DNA of 64,000 nt. It comes from an uncultured Fastidiosipila sp. (GTDB lineage Bacteria > Bacillota > Clostridia > Saccharofermentanales > Fastidiosipilaceae). The DNA lies in assembly GCA_947253875.1 (NCBI GenBank), contig CAMYAM010000008.1:1-64000 (forward strand). Reading direction: 5' to 3'. The translations under genes and the position numbers were made by a program. Shown one piece after another: positions 36,317 to 45,933 of the stretch (the first letter of the stretch is position 1; each line of letters begins with the position of its first letter). The notes under the pieces were generated by a model. It made no database searches. It worked only from the letters and a program-made list of their open reading frames with translations, and was not told where the DNA came from.

Positions 36317-36868
36317 ATGAAAAAAGTAGCAGTGTTCCTTGCTCACGGAACCGAAGAAGGTGAAGCAATAATTCAGATCGACTTACTCAGACGTGCTGGA
36401 ATTGAAGTCAAGACTTTTTCCATTGAGGAAGAATTAGAAATACAGAGTGCACATGCCATTACTTTTTTGGCAGATGATTACATAGATAATATTAATCTAA
36501 AAGAATTTGACATGCTATTTGTCCCAGGTGGTGCAAAAGGTGTAGAAAGAATGTATGAGTCCAAGAAGCTTAGTGAAGTAATGAGAGAATTCGCTAAAAC
36601 CAATTCTCTCATGTCTGCGGTCTGTGCAGCTCCGACAGTATTAGGCAAATTAGGTCTGCTTGACGGCGAAGTTGCTACATGTGCTCCTAATTGGGAAGCT
36701 GGCTTAGGCAAAGCTAGTCATAAAGCTGAATCTGTCGTTGTCTCAGGTAAGTTCATAACAGGTCAAGGCTTAGGTGCTAGTATTCCATTGGCTTTAGCAT
36801 GTATTGAAGCACTTGTTGGTAAAGAAAAAGCTGATGAAGTTGCTAAAGCAATTTGTTATAAAGCTTAG
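36317..36868 (+). CDS. DJ-1/PfpI family protein
   Basis: The 183-residue protein has the DJ-1 fold: MKKVAVFLAHGTEEGEA with the conserved Glu, FVPGGAKGVERM, and the nucleophile elbow SAVCAAPTVLG with Cys103. Length and motifs match YajL/ThiJ-like proteins, linked with glyoxal or oxidative protein-damage handling. AAGGAGG precedes the ATG. It is monocistronic. Confidence 0.88.
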   Translation: MKKVAVFLAHGTEEGEAIIQIDLLRRAGIEVKTFSIEEELEIQSAHAITFLADDYIDNINLKEFDMLFVPGGAKGVERMYESKKLSEVMREFAKTNSLMSAVCAAPTVLGKLGLLDGEVATCAPNWEAGLGKASHKAESVVVSGKFITGQGLGASIPLALACIEALVGKEKADEVAKAICYKA

Positions 36869-36904
36869 CTAATAGCATATTTTCTTAGATTTTTTACAGA
36901 ACAA

Positions 36905-36950
36905 AAAAGTGAGGCCTATACGTAAAATGTATTTGACCTCACTTTTGTTT
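36905..36950. terminator. Bidirectional terminator
   Basis: A 10-bp stem (AAAAGTGAGG/CCTCACTTTT) with a 22-base loop that can fold further is followed by TTGTTTT on the plus strand. It also serves the convergent adhesin gene. Confidence 0.75.
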
Positions 36951-36982
36951 TATAACTTTACCTTAGAAACGCTTATTGAGAT

Positions 36983-39900
36983 TTATTCTTCTCTTTTTCT
37001 CGCTACTAAAATTAAGACTGCTGCTGAAACTATTGTAGCTAAACCTACTATAGCTGAGATACTGATTATCTCACCAGTCTTTCCTACATTTTTTGTGGTT
37101 GACGCGTTAGTACTTGAACTGCTACCAGTAGTTTTTGTTGTTGAATCTGTGTTTTCTGTAGTAGTTCCTGTTGTTGAACTTGTTTCTCCTGGAGTTGTAG
37201 GCTGTGTTGGCTTACTTGGTTCTGTTGGAGTTGTTGTTGAACTTGTAGTTCCTTCACTTTCAGTACTACTTGTCGTCTCCTTTGTAGTCTCTTTAGGTTT
37301 GCGGCTATTATAAATCAATACTGGATTGGATCTACTACCTTCACCCTCTAGACCCTTTGAATTATCGTCACTTAATACCAATTTATTATCAGCAGTAATA
37401 GTAAACTTAATTGTTTTCTCAATCTTTGCATAACCTTCAGGTGCTACGGTTTCTTTCAATTCATATTCACCAGGTTTCAAATTAACAAAGATAACTCTAC
37501 CATCACTTCTACTGACTTTAGTATTTACTAATTCTTCATTACTATACAATTCAAATGTTGCTCCTGGTAAAGCTACATCCTCTTTGCCTTCTTCTGCTTT
37601 TGCCATCTTTTGGAAAACATAGATTGGATAGGTCTTCAAGCGTGCCCAAGCCTTGTTATCCTTTATTTGTTCTTCCCATTCACCTCTAGCTTCTAGACTG
37701 CCAAGATCTGACTCGAACTTAACTATATTCTTAACTGTATCTCTATCGATATTTAGTGGTTCTAAGTATGTAAGATACGTTATTCTCCATGCTCTTGGAT
37801 TATTAGGATCCTCATTATCTGGAAGTTTAAACTTCAATTCATGTGTCTTGGCATCATAGCTTGCTTTTACAGTATTAGGATCTGTTGTCTCTGCATCTGT
37901 TACTGTTGCTTCTTGATAATTGCTATATGTACCATCTCCATTTAGTTCTGAAGAATACTCAACTTTAATATTCTTTAGGTCGAGTTGACCCTTCTCATTT
38001 ACAGGTACATATAGGTTCTCATCTAGAACATCTGTTAATTGAACAGATTTATAATTTTTCTTGTATGGTTTATGCTCAATAGTCCATTCTAGAGAGGCAT
38101 TACCCTCAGCATCAACATTTTTCCATGCTGGCTTTTTCTTGCTTAATAGTTCTGGTTTAACATTCATGCTATCACTTGCATTTCTTGGTAATTCGTTCTC
38201 CGCCTGAATTTGTGCATTATTTATATAAGCATGAGCTTCATCAGGTTGTGACATACCTTCGGTAAGTTTTTCGAATGCTGCCTTATCTAGTTGAGCCTTA
38301 GCCACTACCATATATGATTTACCATCAATATTATTGAAGGTCCATTCTTTTTTACTCTCATCAAATGTCAATAGTTGGTTAACTTCATCTGCACTAAGTC
38401 TTCTAGTTGCTTTAGGGTCACGTAAATTTCTCTTCTGTGCAGGGCTACCTCCATAAGAGATACTATATTTAACTTGAATTAACTCTGATGGGCTAGCTTC
38501 ATATACTGCAAACATTGCGCCACTATCATCAACTGGAACTAGTTTCCAATCATCCGGTAAATTATCATTCAAATTAACTTTATTGTAATTTGGCATTTTC
38601 TCTGGTTTGTTTTTGACGTCTTTCAGGTATTGTCCCCAGTTTGTACCGAATGGATTAATATTAATGCGGAACAAGCTTGTTCTATCCTTATAATTAAATG
38701 TTTTTGCTGGATCAACCTTCTTATAGTAATCAGTATAAATATATCCATATGATGCATCTTTTACTTGCCATACTGCTTGCAAATCGTTCAAATCAACATC
38801 GTAATTCAATACAGTTTTTCTAAATAAATTCGCATCAAATCTATCATAATCTGTTGCTGGTAATAATTTTAACGCATCAGCCTTGCCTGTAGCAAGAACT
38901 GCTGTATTACTCATATTACCAGTATCATAGAAAGATTCTCCATGAGCTTTTTCATAGAAATCTTGTATCTGGGTTTGGATTTCTAGACTATATGTTTTAC
39001 TTTCTTTGAAGCCATAAAGTCTTACAATTTCACCTACTTGTTTGCCTTCAAGCATTAATGGATAAATATCGACATTTAGTTTATCCTCTTCATTAGTAGA
39101 TTTAAATGTATCTTTTACATAAGCTAAGTTTACATTTATATTTTCTTTCATCAATTTAGCAAATGTTCCTTCTGGTAATTTTGCTAGATCTTCATCATTT
39201 AAGGTAAGCTTAGTTTTATTGGCATCCAGTTCAGCTTTTTGTCCATAGTAGAAGACTTCATAAACTGAAACATTCTCATCTACAAAAGCTTTACTTAAAT
39301 TAACAGTTATATTCCAAGGGAAAATTCCTTGTCTAAATAAAGGAGCTTTTCCGTAACAAGCATATTCACCAGATGCAACTGCACTCTTAGTAATACTTCC
39401 CACACCTTCAAAAACAGGAGGTTTTATCGGTGTATTATAGCTTCCACAGTTGTAAATTTCTGAAGTGTTTTTTATTGCTTTTGAATCAATAACAGCATCA
39501 GCAGCAAATACCTGTTTAAAGCTAATTTTTACTATTCCATCAAGATTCGGTAAGAAATACCAATTAGTACTCTTCACTTTATACTTAGCGTCTTCTTCGG
39601 CTTTAGCTTTGTCTGCTTCATTTTCTGGTTTCTTAGGATTTTTCTTTGCATCCTCTATTTTACTGGTAAATGTATTTTCACCAAAGTCATAAATCTCAGA
39701 TTTAGTGTATTTGTCTGGAATTGCAGGACATGGATCATCTTTTTGCATTGGTGGAACTGGTTTATCATCTGCGTCAATTAATGATTTGTCTAACTCAACC
39801 TTCTCCCATTTACCCTCTGCATTTAATTTCTCAACAGTAATTTCAATTCTCTTTGGTTTTGGAGCATTTTCCAAACCTAAGAAAACATCAGAAATCCAAG

Positions 39901-41071
39901 TTGGTCCGTACTTGTATCCAGCTTTACCAGCTTTTATTTCCCAGAGAAGAGCTTTCTCATCATTCTCTAGACTTACCTCAACTTTTTGGAAGTTTTTACT
40001 AATGTCAGGTTTCTTGCTTGGCGTAACTTTTGTTATATGCTCTTCAGGTTCGCCTTTTGGTTTAATAAGTTGAACTTTATTCTCTACTGTAACTTCAGTC
40101 TTGTCACCCCAAGGGATTTCAGTTTCAAATGTAATTACTTGCTCACCTTCACTGCCTTCAGGGAATGTGTATTCTATAGTTTTTGTCCCACTATTATAGA
40201 TATCTTTATCTTCAATAGCTTTGCCATTAATCTTGAAACTACCTGCTACTACTTTACCTACATTGCTTAGATCATCAACTATTTTATTTCCAGCGATATC
40301 AGCCTTTTGGCCATCTAATGTTCTTGAAGCTTTAATAGTCCACAATATATTATTTAATCCATTTTGTGTGCCTGATTTATTTAGAGTAAATTTTTCAACT
40401 TTCTCTTGACTTGGTATTTCAATTTCTTTTTCTAAGATTTTTATAAATTTTTTATCACCAGTACCGTGGTTGTCTTTACCTTTCAAGGCCTTGAACATGC
40501 CTTCAAATTCTACAATTAATTCTTGTAAATCTTTGGGTTCATAATTAAATTGACCTTTTGGATCATTAGGATCACTCAGGAAATCCATTTTTGCATAAGT
40601 TTTACCATCTGGATCATTTAATATGCTAATTACACCAACTTTTTGTCCAGTCTTAATCTCATAAACTGGAGTTTTAAGTTGTGCATCATCAGCAGCCTTA
40701 ATATTCTCTCCAAGATAAATTTTTGCAAAGTCCTTTTCATTTACTTGGTCTTTGCTTTCTAAACCGATATCTTTATAGTCTCCTATATTTTCATCTTTTA
40801 CAATCTTAAACATAAAAGAAAATTTTAGTTTAAAAGACTTATCAAGATCTAATTCTCCCAAATTCTCAGCAGGATTGTCTTCCTGAGAAAATTCCTTAAC
40901 ATTCACATTGCCAACTGCATGTGTTTTATCTCGCTCATCAGCAACTGGTTCTGGCTCTGCTTTTAGCAAAGTATTTTGTCCTATGAAAGATAAAATAAAC
41001 AAAAATACTAAGCTTAAAGACAAAGCTTTCTTTTTCGTAGCTAGCTTGCTAAAAAAATTACTCTTCTTCAT
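36983..41071 (-). CDS. Large cell-wall-anchored Cna_B-type adhesin
   Basis: The 1362-residue protein has a signal peptide (residues 1 to about 38), a long series of beta-rich adhesin modules of the isopeptide-bond type, and a C-terminal SpaA/Cna_B domain (about 1190-1270: LPGATFELYS...GEYELKETVAPEGY, with the Lys and Glu that can form an isopeptide). A Thr/Ser-rich wall-spanning stalk precedes a hydrophobic helix and an RKREE tail. The sorting motif is VGKTG (1329-1333) in place of LPxTG. AGGGGGAGAT precedes the ATG. It likely binds host matrix or glycans; the ligand is unknown. It is transcribed alone. Confidence 0.85.
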   Translation of the reverse strand: MKKSNFFSKLATKKKALSLSLVFLFILSFIGQNTLLKAEPEPVADERDKTHAVGNVNVKEFSQEDNPAENLGELDLDKSFKLKFSFMFKIVKDENIGDYKDIGLESKDQVNEKDFAKIYLGENIKAADDAQLKTPVYEIKTGQKVGVISILNDPDGKTYAKMDFLSDPNDPKGQFNYEPKDLQELIVEFEGMFKALKGKDNHGTGDKKFIKILEKEIEIPSQEKVEKFTLNKSGTQNGLNNILWTIKASRTLDGQKADIAGNKIVDDLSNVGKVVAGSFKINGKAIEDKDIYNSGTKTIEYTFPEGSEGEQVITFETEIPWGDKTEVTVENKVQLIKPKGEPEEHITKVTPSKKPDISKNFQKVEVSLENDEKALLWEIKAGKAGYKYGPTWISDVFLGLENAPKPKRIEITVEKLNAEGKWEKVELDKSLIDADDKPVPPMQKDDPCPAIPDKYTKSEIYDFGENTFTSKIEDAKKNPKKPENEADKAKAEEDAKYKVKSTNWYFLPNLDGIVKISFKQVFAADAVIDSKAIKNTSEIYNCGSYNTPIKPPVFEGVGSITKSAVASGEYACYGKAPLFRQGIFPWNITVNLSKAFVDENVSVYEVFYYGQKAELDANKTKLTLNDEDLAKLPEGTFAKLMKENINVNLAYVKDTFKSTNEEDKLNVDIYPLMLEGKQVGEIVRLYGFKESKTYSLEIQTQIQDFYEKAHGESFYDTGNMSNTAVLATGKADALKLLPATDYDRFDANLFRKTVLNYDVDLNDLQAVWQVKDASYGYIYTDYYKKVDPAKTFNYKDRTSLFRININPFGTNWGQYLKDVKNKPEKMPNYNKVNLNDNLPDDWKLVPVDDSGAMFAVYEASPSELIQVKYSISYGGSPAQKRNLRDPKATRRLSADEVNQLLTFDESKKEWTFNNIDGKSYMVVAKAQLDKAAFEKLTEGMSQPDEAHAYINNAQIQAENELPRNASDSMNVKPELLSKKKPAWKNVDAEGNASLEWTIEHKPYKKNYKSVQLTDVLDENLYVPVNEKGQLDLKNIKVEYSSELNGDGTYSNYQEATVTDAETTDPNTVKASYDAKTHELKFKLPDNEDPNNPRAWRITYLTYLEPLNIDRDTVKNIVKFESDLGSLEARGEWEEQIKDNKAWARLKTYPIYVFQKMAKAEEGKEDVALPGATFELYSNEELVNTKVSRSDGRVIFVNLKPGEYELKETVAPEGYAKIEKTIKFTITADNKLVLSDDNSKGLEGEGSRSNPVLIYNSRKPKETTKETTSSTESEGTTSSTTTPTEPSKPTQPTTPGETSSTTGTTTENTDSTTKTTGSSSSTNASTTKNVGKTGEIISISAIVGLATIVSAAVLILVARKREE

Positions 41072-41134
41072 ATCTCCCCCTAAAAATATTATTTACTATT
41101 TTTTATTAATATAACAATAGCACAACAAAAAATA

Positions 41135-41143
41135 ATTATAGCA
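41135..41143 (-). promoter_or_regulatory. Extended -10 promoter of the adhesin gene
   Basis: Minus-strand TGCTATAAT (TG-N-TATAAT) lies about 65 bases before the adhesin start. No -35 match, as expected for an extended -10. Confidence 0.55.
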
Positions 41144-41423
41144 TATAATTCCCCTACACCGCCCTCACTAAAGCTATCAATGCCAAGGTAATAAATTACA
41201 ATTTATAACAATCCGCATTTCAAATATCACGAGCTCATTTTTCAAAAGGAATCGAACCTTATACTGCTCTCGTACACCAATGCATTGGGATCTTTATACT
41301 CGTTCCCGAGAGTAGCATTCGCCTAGGTTTAGCTACCAACTTTTCGCTTCAATTAATTAAACTCAGTTGAACTTATTTCAACTTCTCGACTCGACTCAAT
41401 TTAATCGAACTAACCAAGGCAAG
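41144..41423. other. Structured intergenic region with palindromes
   Basis: This spacer holds a perfect 12-bp palindrome CCAATGCATTGG (41277-41288) enclosed by TGCTCTCG (41265-41272) and CGAGAG-TAGCA (41307-41317), which can pair. Near 41343-41412 there are several TCAACT/TTCAA and TCGACT-like short repeats. No ORF with a ribosome site or known RNA was recognised. Confidence 0.35.
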
Positions 41424-41876
41424 CTACAACAATTCTGTTGTCCAATTTGCCTCTTGTATTAGTAAATCAAGTTCTCTTAGTTCTTTTGCAATTCCATCTT
41501 CTTTTTTCCTAAGTTCGCTTACATTTACAGATGGAAAGGTTTTGATCTCTGTACGACTGTATCTTGGACTAATGTCAGAAGCAGTATTCAAAAAATTCTC
41601 ATAAATACTTCTTTTAAGTGCCAAGGCATCACGCTTAGCTAAAAGTTCTGATATTGATCCATTTGCAGTTATCGTTTCATTATTAGTCTTATGTATCCTA
41701 TAAATGTAAATCTCTAAACTAGAAATTACACTTTCTAACTCTTCAATTAACTCCAAAGGATCTTCCGCAGTCGGTTCACCTTCTTGATAGGTAGCATTAT
41801 TCCCTAATCTAGTTCTAAGATCTTCTGCTTTGTTCTGCAGGTCACTTCTAATTTGTAAGGCTTGTGCAAGTTTCAT
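41424..41876 (-). CDS. DIP1984 family protein
   Basis: The 150-residue protein (MKLAQALQIRSDLQNKAEDLRTRL, GEPTAEDPLELIEELE, IYRIHKTNN) matches the DIP1984/septicolysin-like family of mostly helical, coiled-coil proteins with unknown function. ATG 41876 is chosen because AAAGGAG lies eight bases upstream and the family starts at MKLA; the longer frame from 41939 would overlap the ung gene. It follows ung by 40 bases and is probably cotranscribed. Confidence 0.78.
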   Translation of the reverse strand: MKLAQALQIRSDLQNKAEDLRTRLGNNATYQEGEPTAEDPLELIEELESVISSLEIYIYRIHKTNNETITANGSISELLAKRDALALKRSIYENFLNTASDISPRYSRTEIKTFPSVNVSELRKKEDGIAKELRELDLLIQEANWTTELL

Positions 41877-41916
41877 AGTCAGTTCTCCTTTTCTCTTATT
41901 TCTTAAAACAAACAAC

Positions 41917-42576
41917 TTACCAGTTAATTGGCGTTTCACCTAAATCTTCAAGCATTTTATTAATCCTGCTAAAGGGTCTAGATCCCAAAAATCCTCTATA
42001 CGCGGATAAAGGCGATGGGTGGCTTGATACTATCTTGTATTTAATAGGTAAGTCACTAACTGAATTTTCTGCCTTTTTCCCCCACAATACGAAGATTATA
42101 TTTGGATTTTTCATCAATAAATATTTCAAAACATTATGCGTAAACTCATTCCAGGCAATATAGTTATGGCTCAAAGGTTGTCCTCTCCTAACCGTTAGGT
42201 AAGTATTCAACAAAAATACTCCTTGTCTGCACCATTCACTTAAATCTCCATTTGTCTTATCTATTCCTAGATCATCTTTTAGCTCTTGGAAAATATTAAT
42301 CAAACTTTTGGGCAAATTTAACTGTGAATGTACACTAAAGCTCAAACCCATTGCATAAGGAATTTCTTTACCATTATGGACTTCAAAACCTGGATATGGG
42401 TCTTGTCCAAGAATTACAACTTTAACTTTTTCGGGATCAACAAGCTTAAAAGCACGAAACACATCCCCAGATAATGGATACACTTCGTGCTTTGATCGCT
42501 CACTTTCCACTTGCTTAATAATATTTTTAAAATAAGGTTTATTGCATTCTATTTCTGCAAATTCATGCCAAGACAT
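41917..42576 (-). CDS. ung: Uracil-DNA glycosylase
   Basis: The 219-residue enzyme has the family 1 UNG motifs: ILGQDPYP with catalytic Asp59, GLSFSV, FLLNTYLTVRRGQPLSHN, and HPSPLSAYRGFLGSRPF for DNA intercalation. It removes uracil from DNA. Two oddities are seen: the motif GQDPYH reads GQDPYP, and the next loop (GFEVHNGKEIPYAMG) is several residues longer than in E. coli UNG. GAGG precedes the ATG. Confidence 0.9.
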   Translation of the reverse strand: MSWHEFAEIECNKPYFKNIIKQVESERSKHEVYPLSGDVFRAFKLVDPEKVKVVILGQDPYPGFEVHNGKEIPYAMGLSFSVHSQLNLPKSLINIFQELKDDLGIDKTNGDLSEWCRQGVFLLNTYLTVRRGQPLSHNYIAWNEFTHNVLKYLLMKNPNIIFVLWGKKAENSVSDLPIKYKIVSSHPSPLSAYRGFLGSRPFSRINKMLEDLGETPINW

Positions 42577-42594
42577 TAATTGACCTCATCATCT

Positions 42595-43581
42595 TTATTT
42601 AATCTTGAATGTGTGTGTTACCAAGCCTGTTGGAGAACCGTCCTTACCACTCAATCCGTACAATGATAGTTTAAATTCTTTTGCAGTAGTTTCAGGAATT
42701 TCTATTTCGAAGTCAAAAACATCTCTCACACTTAATTTTTCTGACATAGTCAAGAAATCTTCAACTAGAACATTCCCATCTTTATCTTCAAGTTTATAAT
42801 GTAATGTCTTCTCAAAAACCATGGCAGAACCTTCTATTCTTACCTTATTACCTGATAAAACTGCGCCATCTTCTGGAGTGTTAATCCAAATTTCAGGCTC
42901 TAAGACTAAACTTAAATCTCTAACCAATTTCTCCGGAACTTTTATACCAGCAAGACCTCCAACTTGAGACTTTTCACCATTGACTAGAAACTTAACTTCT
43001 TCTATAGAAGGGAATTCTGTAAGAGTATTAACCATCGCCAATATTGAATAAGTTTCTGCATTACCGCTCTGATCTTGCAATAAATATTCTGGAGATAAAT
43101 TAACTGTCGCTACACCATTCTCTATATCTACACCTAAGATTTTTTGATCTTCACGGAAAGATACAAAGGCACCTTCAGTCTTTGCATCATTCTTCAATAA
43201 TTCTTCTAAAACTGCTTTTGCAACTGCTTTGGTTTTAGGAATAGTATGTGTTTCTCTGACTAAATAATAAGATTTTTCACCATTATCTTGATTTTCTTTT
43301 TCGCCTTGACCACCATTAACGGTCGCTTCTTTAATATAATACAAATTTACTTGCATATTTTCCTGAGATTCGGCCTCTGTTGTACTTGCATGTGTAGTCT
43401 TTTTTGCAGTTTCTAAACTACTTTTTTCTTGTGTTGTGGTGTTTGATGTAGTTTTGTTTGTGTCTTCATTGTTGTTTCTACAAGCAGCTAGAGTAGTAAC
43501 ACCAAGTGCTATTACTATACCCAGAACAACTAATAGTTTAAGATTTTTTCTACTCGTCTTATTAAATACACTTTTCTTCAT
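42595..43581 (-). CDS. GerMN/Gmad2 domain lipoprotein
   Basis: The 328-residue protein has a long basic N-terminus, a hydrophobic segment and a lipobox (TLAAC, Cys34). A Thr/Ser linker follows, then a GerMN domain (about residues 75-215: VLEELLKNDA...GVATVNLSPEYL...LTEFPSIEEVKFLVNGE) and a C-terminal Gmad2 immunoglobulin-like domain (INTPEDGAVLSGNKVRIEGSAMVFE). Such proteins sit on the outer membrane face, and some help spore germination, but many belong to non-sporulating bacteria. It precedes ung by 18 bases and may be cotranscribed. Confidence 0.82.
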   Translation of the reverse strand: MKKSVFNKTSRKNLKLLVVLGIVIALGVTTLAACRNNNEDTNKTTSNTTTQEKSSLETAKKTTHASTTEAESQENMQVNLYYIKEATVNGGQGEKENQDNGEKSYYLVRETHTIPKTKAVAKAVLEELLKNDAKTEGAFVSFREDQKILGVDIENGVATVNLSPEYLLQDQSGNAETYSILAMVNTLTEFPSIEEVKFLVNGEKSQVGGLAGIKVPEKLVRDLSLVLEPEIWINTPEDGAVLSGNKVRIEGSAMVFEKTLHYKLEDKDGNVLVEDFLTMSEKLSVRDVFDFEIEIPETTAKEFKLSLYGLSGKDGSPTGLVTHTFKIK

Positions 43582-43679
43582 AATCTCTACCCCCTTCTCT
43601 AGGATATCTATATTTTACCACGTCTAAATTCTATCTGCTTAGCTTATAAAATTTTCAAAATTCCTAGGACATAAAGAAA

Positions 43680-43703
43680 GCGTGCCATTTACATCTGGCA
43701 CGC
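43680..43703 (-). terminator. Terminator after the GH3 gene
   Basis: On the minus strand an 8-bp GC-rich stem (GCGTGCCA/TGGCACGC) is followed by TTTCTTT. Confidence 0.7.
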
Positions 43704-43713
43704 CTGCTAAAAA

Positions 43714-45861
43714 CTAGATTAATTCAAATTCTGCTCGCAACAAGTCTTTGCTATTTGCTCCGACCATAACTTCAAACTTACCTTTGTCGCTCTTATATGA
43801 CATATCTAGATGATAATATCTTAGTCTATCTTCACCTAATTCAAAGGTCACTTTTTGCTTTTCATGCGCTTGCAAAGTAATTTGATGGAAATCCTTTAGT
43901 TCTTTTACTGGTCTAATCACTTCTGCCTTGAGATCTCTTATATAGAGCTGTACTGTTTCTATCACTTCAAGATCAGACTTATTCTCAACTTCAACACTAA
44001 GTAGAAGTTTAGTATCTGAACTAATCTCATTTTTATCCAAGGTCAAATTACTATATTCTACATCCGAGTATGAAAGTCCATAACCAAAAACATATTTTGC
44101 TTCATTAGGAATATCCAAGTATTTGGATACATATTCGTCATCTGAATTTGCTTGCAAAGGTCTGCCGGTGTTAAAATTATTATAATAAATTGGTACCTGA
44201 CCTACATTCTGTGGGAAAGACATTGTCAATCTACCTGAAGGATTATATTCACCTAGAAGAACTGCTTTTGTTGCTTCTGACGCCTTGTTTCCTAAGAACC
44301 AAGTAAGCACAATTGATTTTGCCCCATCTATTCCACTTAAATCCAATGAACGTCCATTATTTATAACAACAATGATATTATCATTTACAGCACGTACAGC
44401 ATCAAATAACTCAATTTGTTTAGCGTTTATCGCTATATTTGACAAACTCCTTGCTTCTCCAGACCATGCTGAAGGCTCGCCCAAAGCTAATATTACTTTA
44501 TCTACCTTCTTAGCTAAATCAACAGCTGCATTTATGTATTCAGTAGAAATATTTTCGTGATCACAATCTAGGTCTAAAGTGTTTAAATTATCAATATTCT
44601 TAGCTAGTACCGACTCTAAAGGCTCTGCTTCTTCTCTGCGACCAAAGCCTGGCCAAGACCCGATAAGGTCGTTAGTTTTTGCACCTGGACCTAGCAAGGC
44701 TACCTGTTCTGCTTTACTCAAAGGTAATGTTTTGTCATCATTTTTAAGAAGAACTATGGATTTTTTTGCAACTTCTAATGATGCATTTAGATGTTCATCC
44801 GCTAAATGGAGCTCTTTCTCTAAATCTACATCAGCAAATCTAAATGGATTCTCAAACAAGCCTAAATCATTTTTTAATTTGAGAATATTCCAAGTTGACT
44901 GATTAATTAACTTTTTATCCAACTTACCTGCTTCGACTAACTGTTCTGCAGCGTTCAAGTAGGCAGTTGTCGCCATTTCAATATCCGTTCCAGCTTCAAT
45001 AGCTAGTTTTGCAGCATCTTCTTTATTCTCAGCCAAACCGTGGTTAATTAACTCTGTTACTGCTCCCCAGTCACTTATAACAACGCCATCAAAATTCCAC
45101 TCATCTCTAAGAACATTTCTCATCAACCATTTATTACCAGTTGCTGGCACGCCAAAAACAGTGTTAAAAGATGTCATCACCATTTTTGCATCAGCATCTA
45201 AGGCTGCTTTGTAAGCTGACAAATACGATTGGCGCAATTTCAACTCTGACATGTCCACTGTATTATAGTCTCTACCACCATCAGGAGCTCCATAAGCCGC
45301 AAAGTGTTTAACACAAGCAGCCATATTGTATTTAGTGTTATCGAAATCTGCTCCCTGATATCCTTCGACAAAAGCTTTTGCAAGAACCTCATTTAAATAT
45401 GGATCTTCACCTGTACTCTCCATTACTCGACCCCAACGAGGATCTCTAACCAAATCAACCATCGGTGAATAGTTCACATGGATTCCTGAAACAGCAGCTT
45501 CTTTTGCTGAAATTTCTGCACTTAATTTAATCAAATCAGGATTCCAGCTTGCCCCCATTGCTAAAGGTATAGGGAACATAGTTCTAAAACCATGAATAAT
45601 ATCTCCACCAAAGAAGGCCGGAATACCTAATCTACTTTTGCTCAGGAATTTCTTTTGAACTTGTATTGCTGATTCTGCATTAGAAAAAGATAAAGTCGAT
45701 CCCGCTAACCATAAATCACTCTCACTTATATTCGCTTCTTCCAAAGGACCTGTTAAATTATCTTCATCCAAGTAATAATTAACTGGGAACTGGGTCATCT
45801 GTCCAAGCTTTTCTCTGAGAGTCATTGAATTTAGCAGCTCTTTTAACTGTTCAATTTGCAT
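43714..45861 (-). CDS. bglX: GH3 beta-glucosidase
   Basis: The 715-residue enzyme has the GH3 layout: an N-terminal barrel with GRVMESTGEDPYL and KHFAAYG, nucleophile Asp in VVISDWG (about residue 263), the second alpha/beta domain, and a C-terminal fibronectin III-like domain. It cleaves beta-linked glucose from oligosaccharides; no signal peptide is seen, so it acts inside the cell. AGGAGG precedes the ATG. It follows the second alpha-galactosidase gene by 72 bases, so the two may share a transcript. Exact linkage not predictable. Confidence 0.88.
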   Translation of the reverse strand: MQIEQLKELLNSMTLREKLGQMTQFPVNYYLDEDNLTGPLEEANISESDLWLAGSTLSFSNAESAIQVQKKFLSKSRLGIPAFFGGDIIHGFRTMFPIPLAMGASWNPDLIKLSAEISAKEAAVSGIHVNYSPMVDLVRDPRWGRVMESTGEDPYLNEVLAKAFVEGYQGADFDNTKYNMAACVKHFAAYGAPDGGRDYNTVDMSELKLRQSYLSAYKAALDADAKMVMTSFNTVFGVPATGNKWLMRNVLRDEWNFDGVVISDWGAVTELINHGLAENKEDAAKLAIEAGTDIEMATTAYLNAAEQLVEAGKLDKKLINQSTWNILKLKNDLGLFENPFRFADVDLEKELHLADEHLNASLEVAKKSIVLLKNDDKTLPLSKAEQVALLGPGAKTNDLIGSWPGFGRREEAEPLESVLAKNIDNLNTLDLDCDHENISTEYINAAVDLAKKVDKVILALGEPSAWSGEARSLSNIAINAKQIELFDAVRAVNDNIIVVINNGRSLDLSGIDGAKSIVLTWFLGNKASEATKAVLLGEYNPSGRLTMSFPQNVGQVPIYYNNFNTGRPLQANSDDEYVSKYLDIPNEAKYVFGYGLSYSDVEYSNLTLDKNEISSDTKLLLSVEVENKSDLEVIETVQLYIRDLKAEVIRPVKELKDFHQITLQAHEKQKVTFELGEDRLRYYHLDMSYKSDKGKFEVMVGANSKDLLRAEFELI

Positions 45862-45933
45862 GTGTTCCTCCTATAGGTTGGGGTTAGCGTGTGTTAAATT
45901 TCATTTATACCACTCACTCTAATGAGCAAGCTC

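Noticed and set aside
41235..41275. tRNA-like T-arm (AAGGTTCGATTCCTT on the minus strand)
   Set aside because: No matching acceptor stem or anticodon arm could be built around it, so it is not a tRNA gene; at most a chance match or old remnant.
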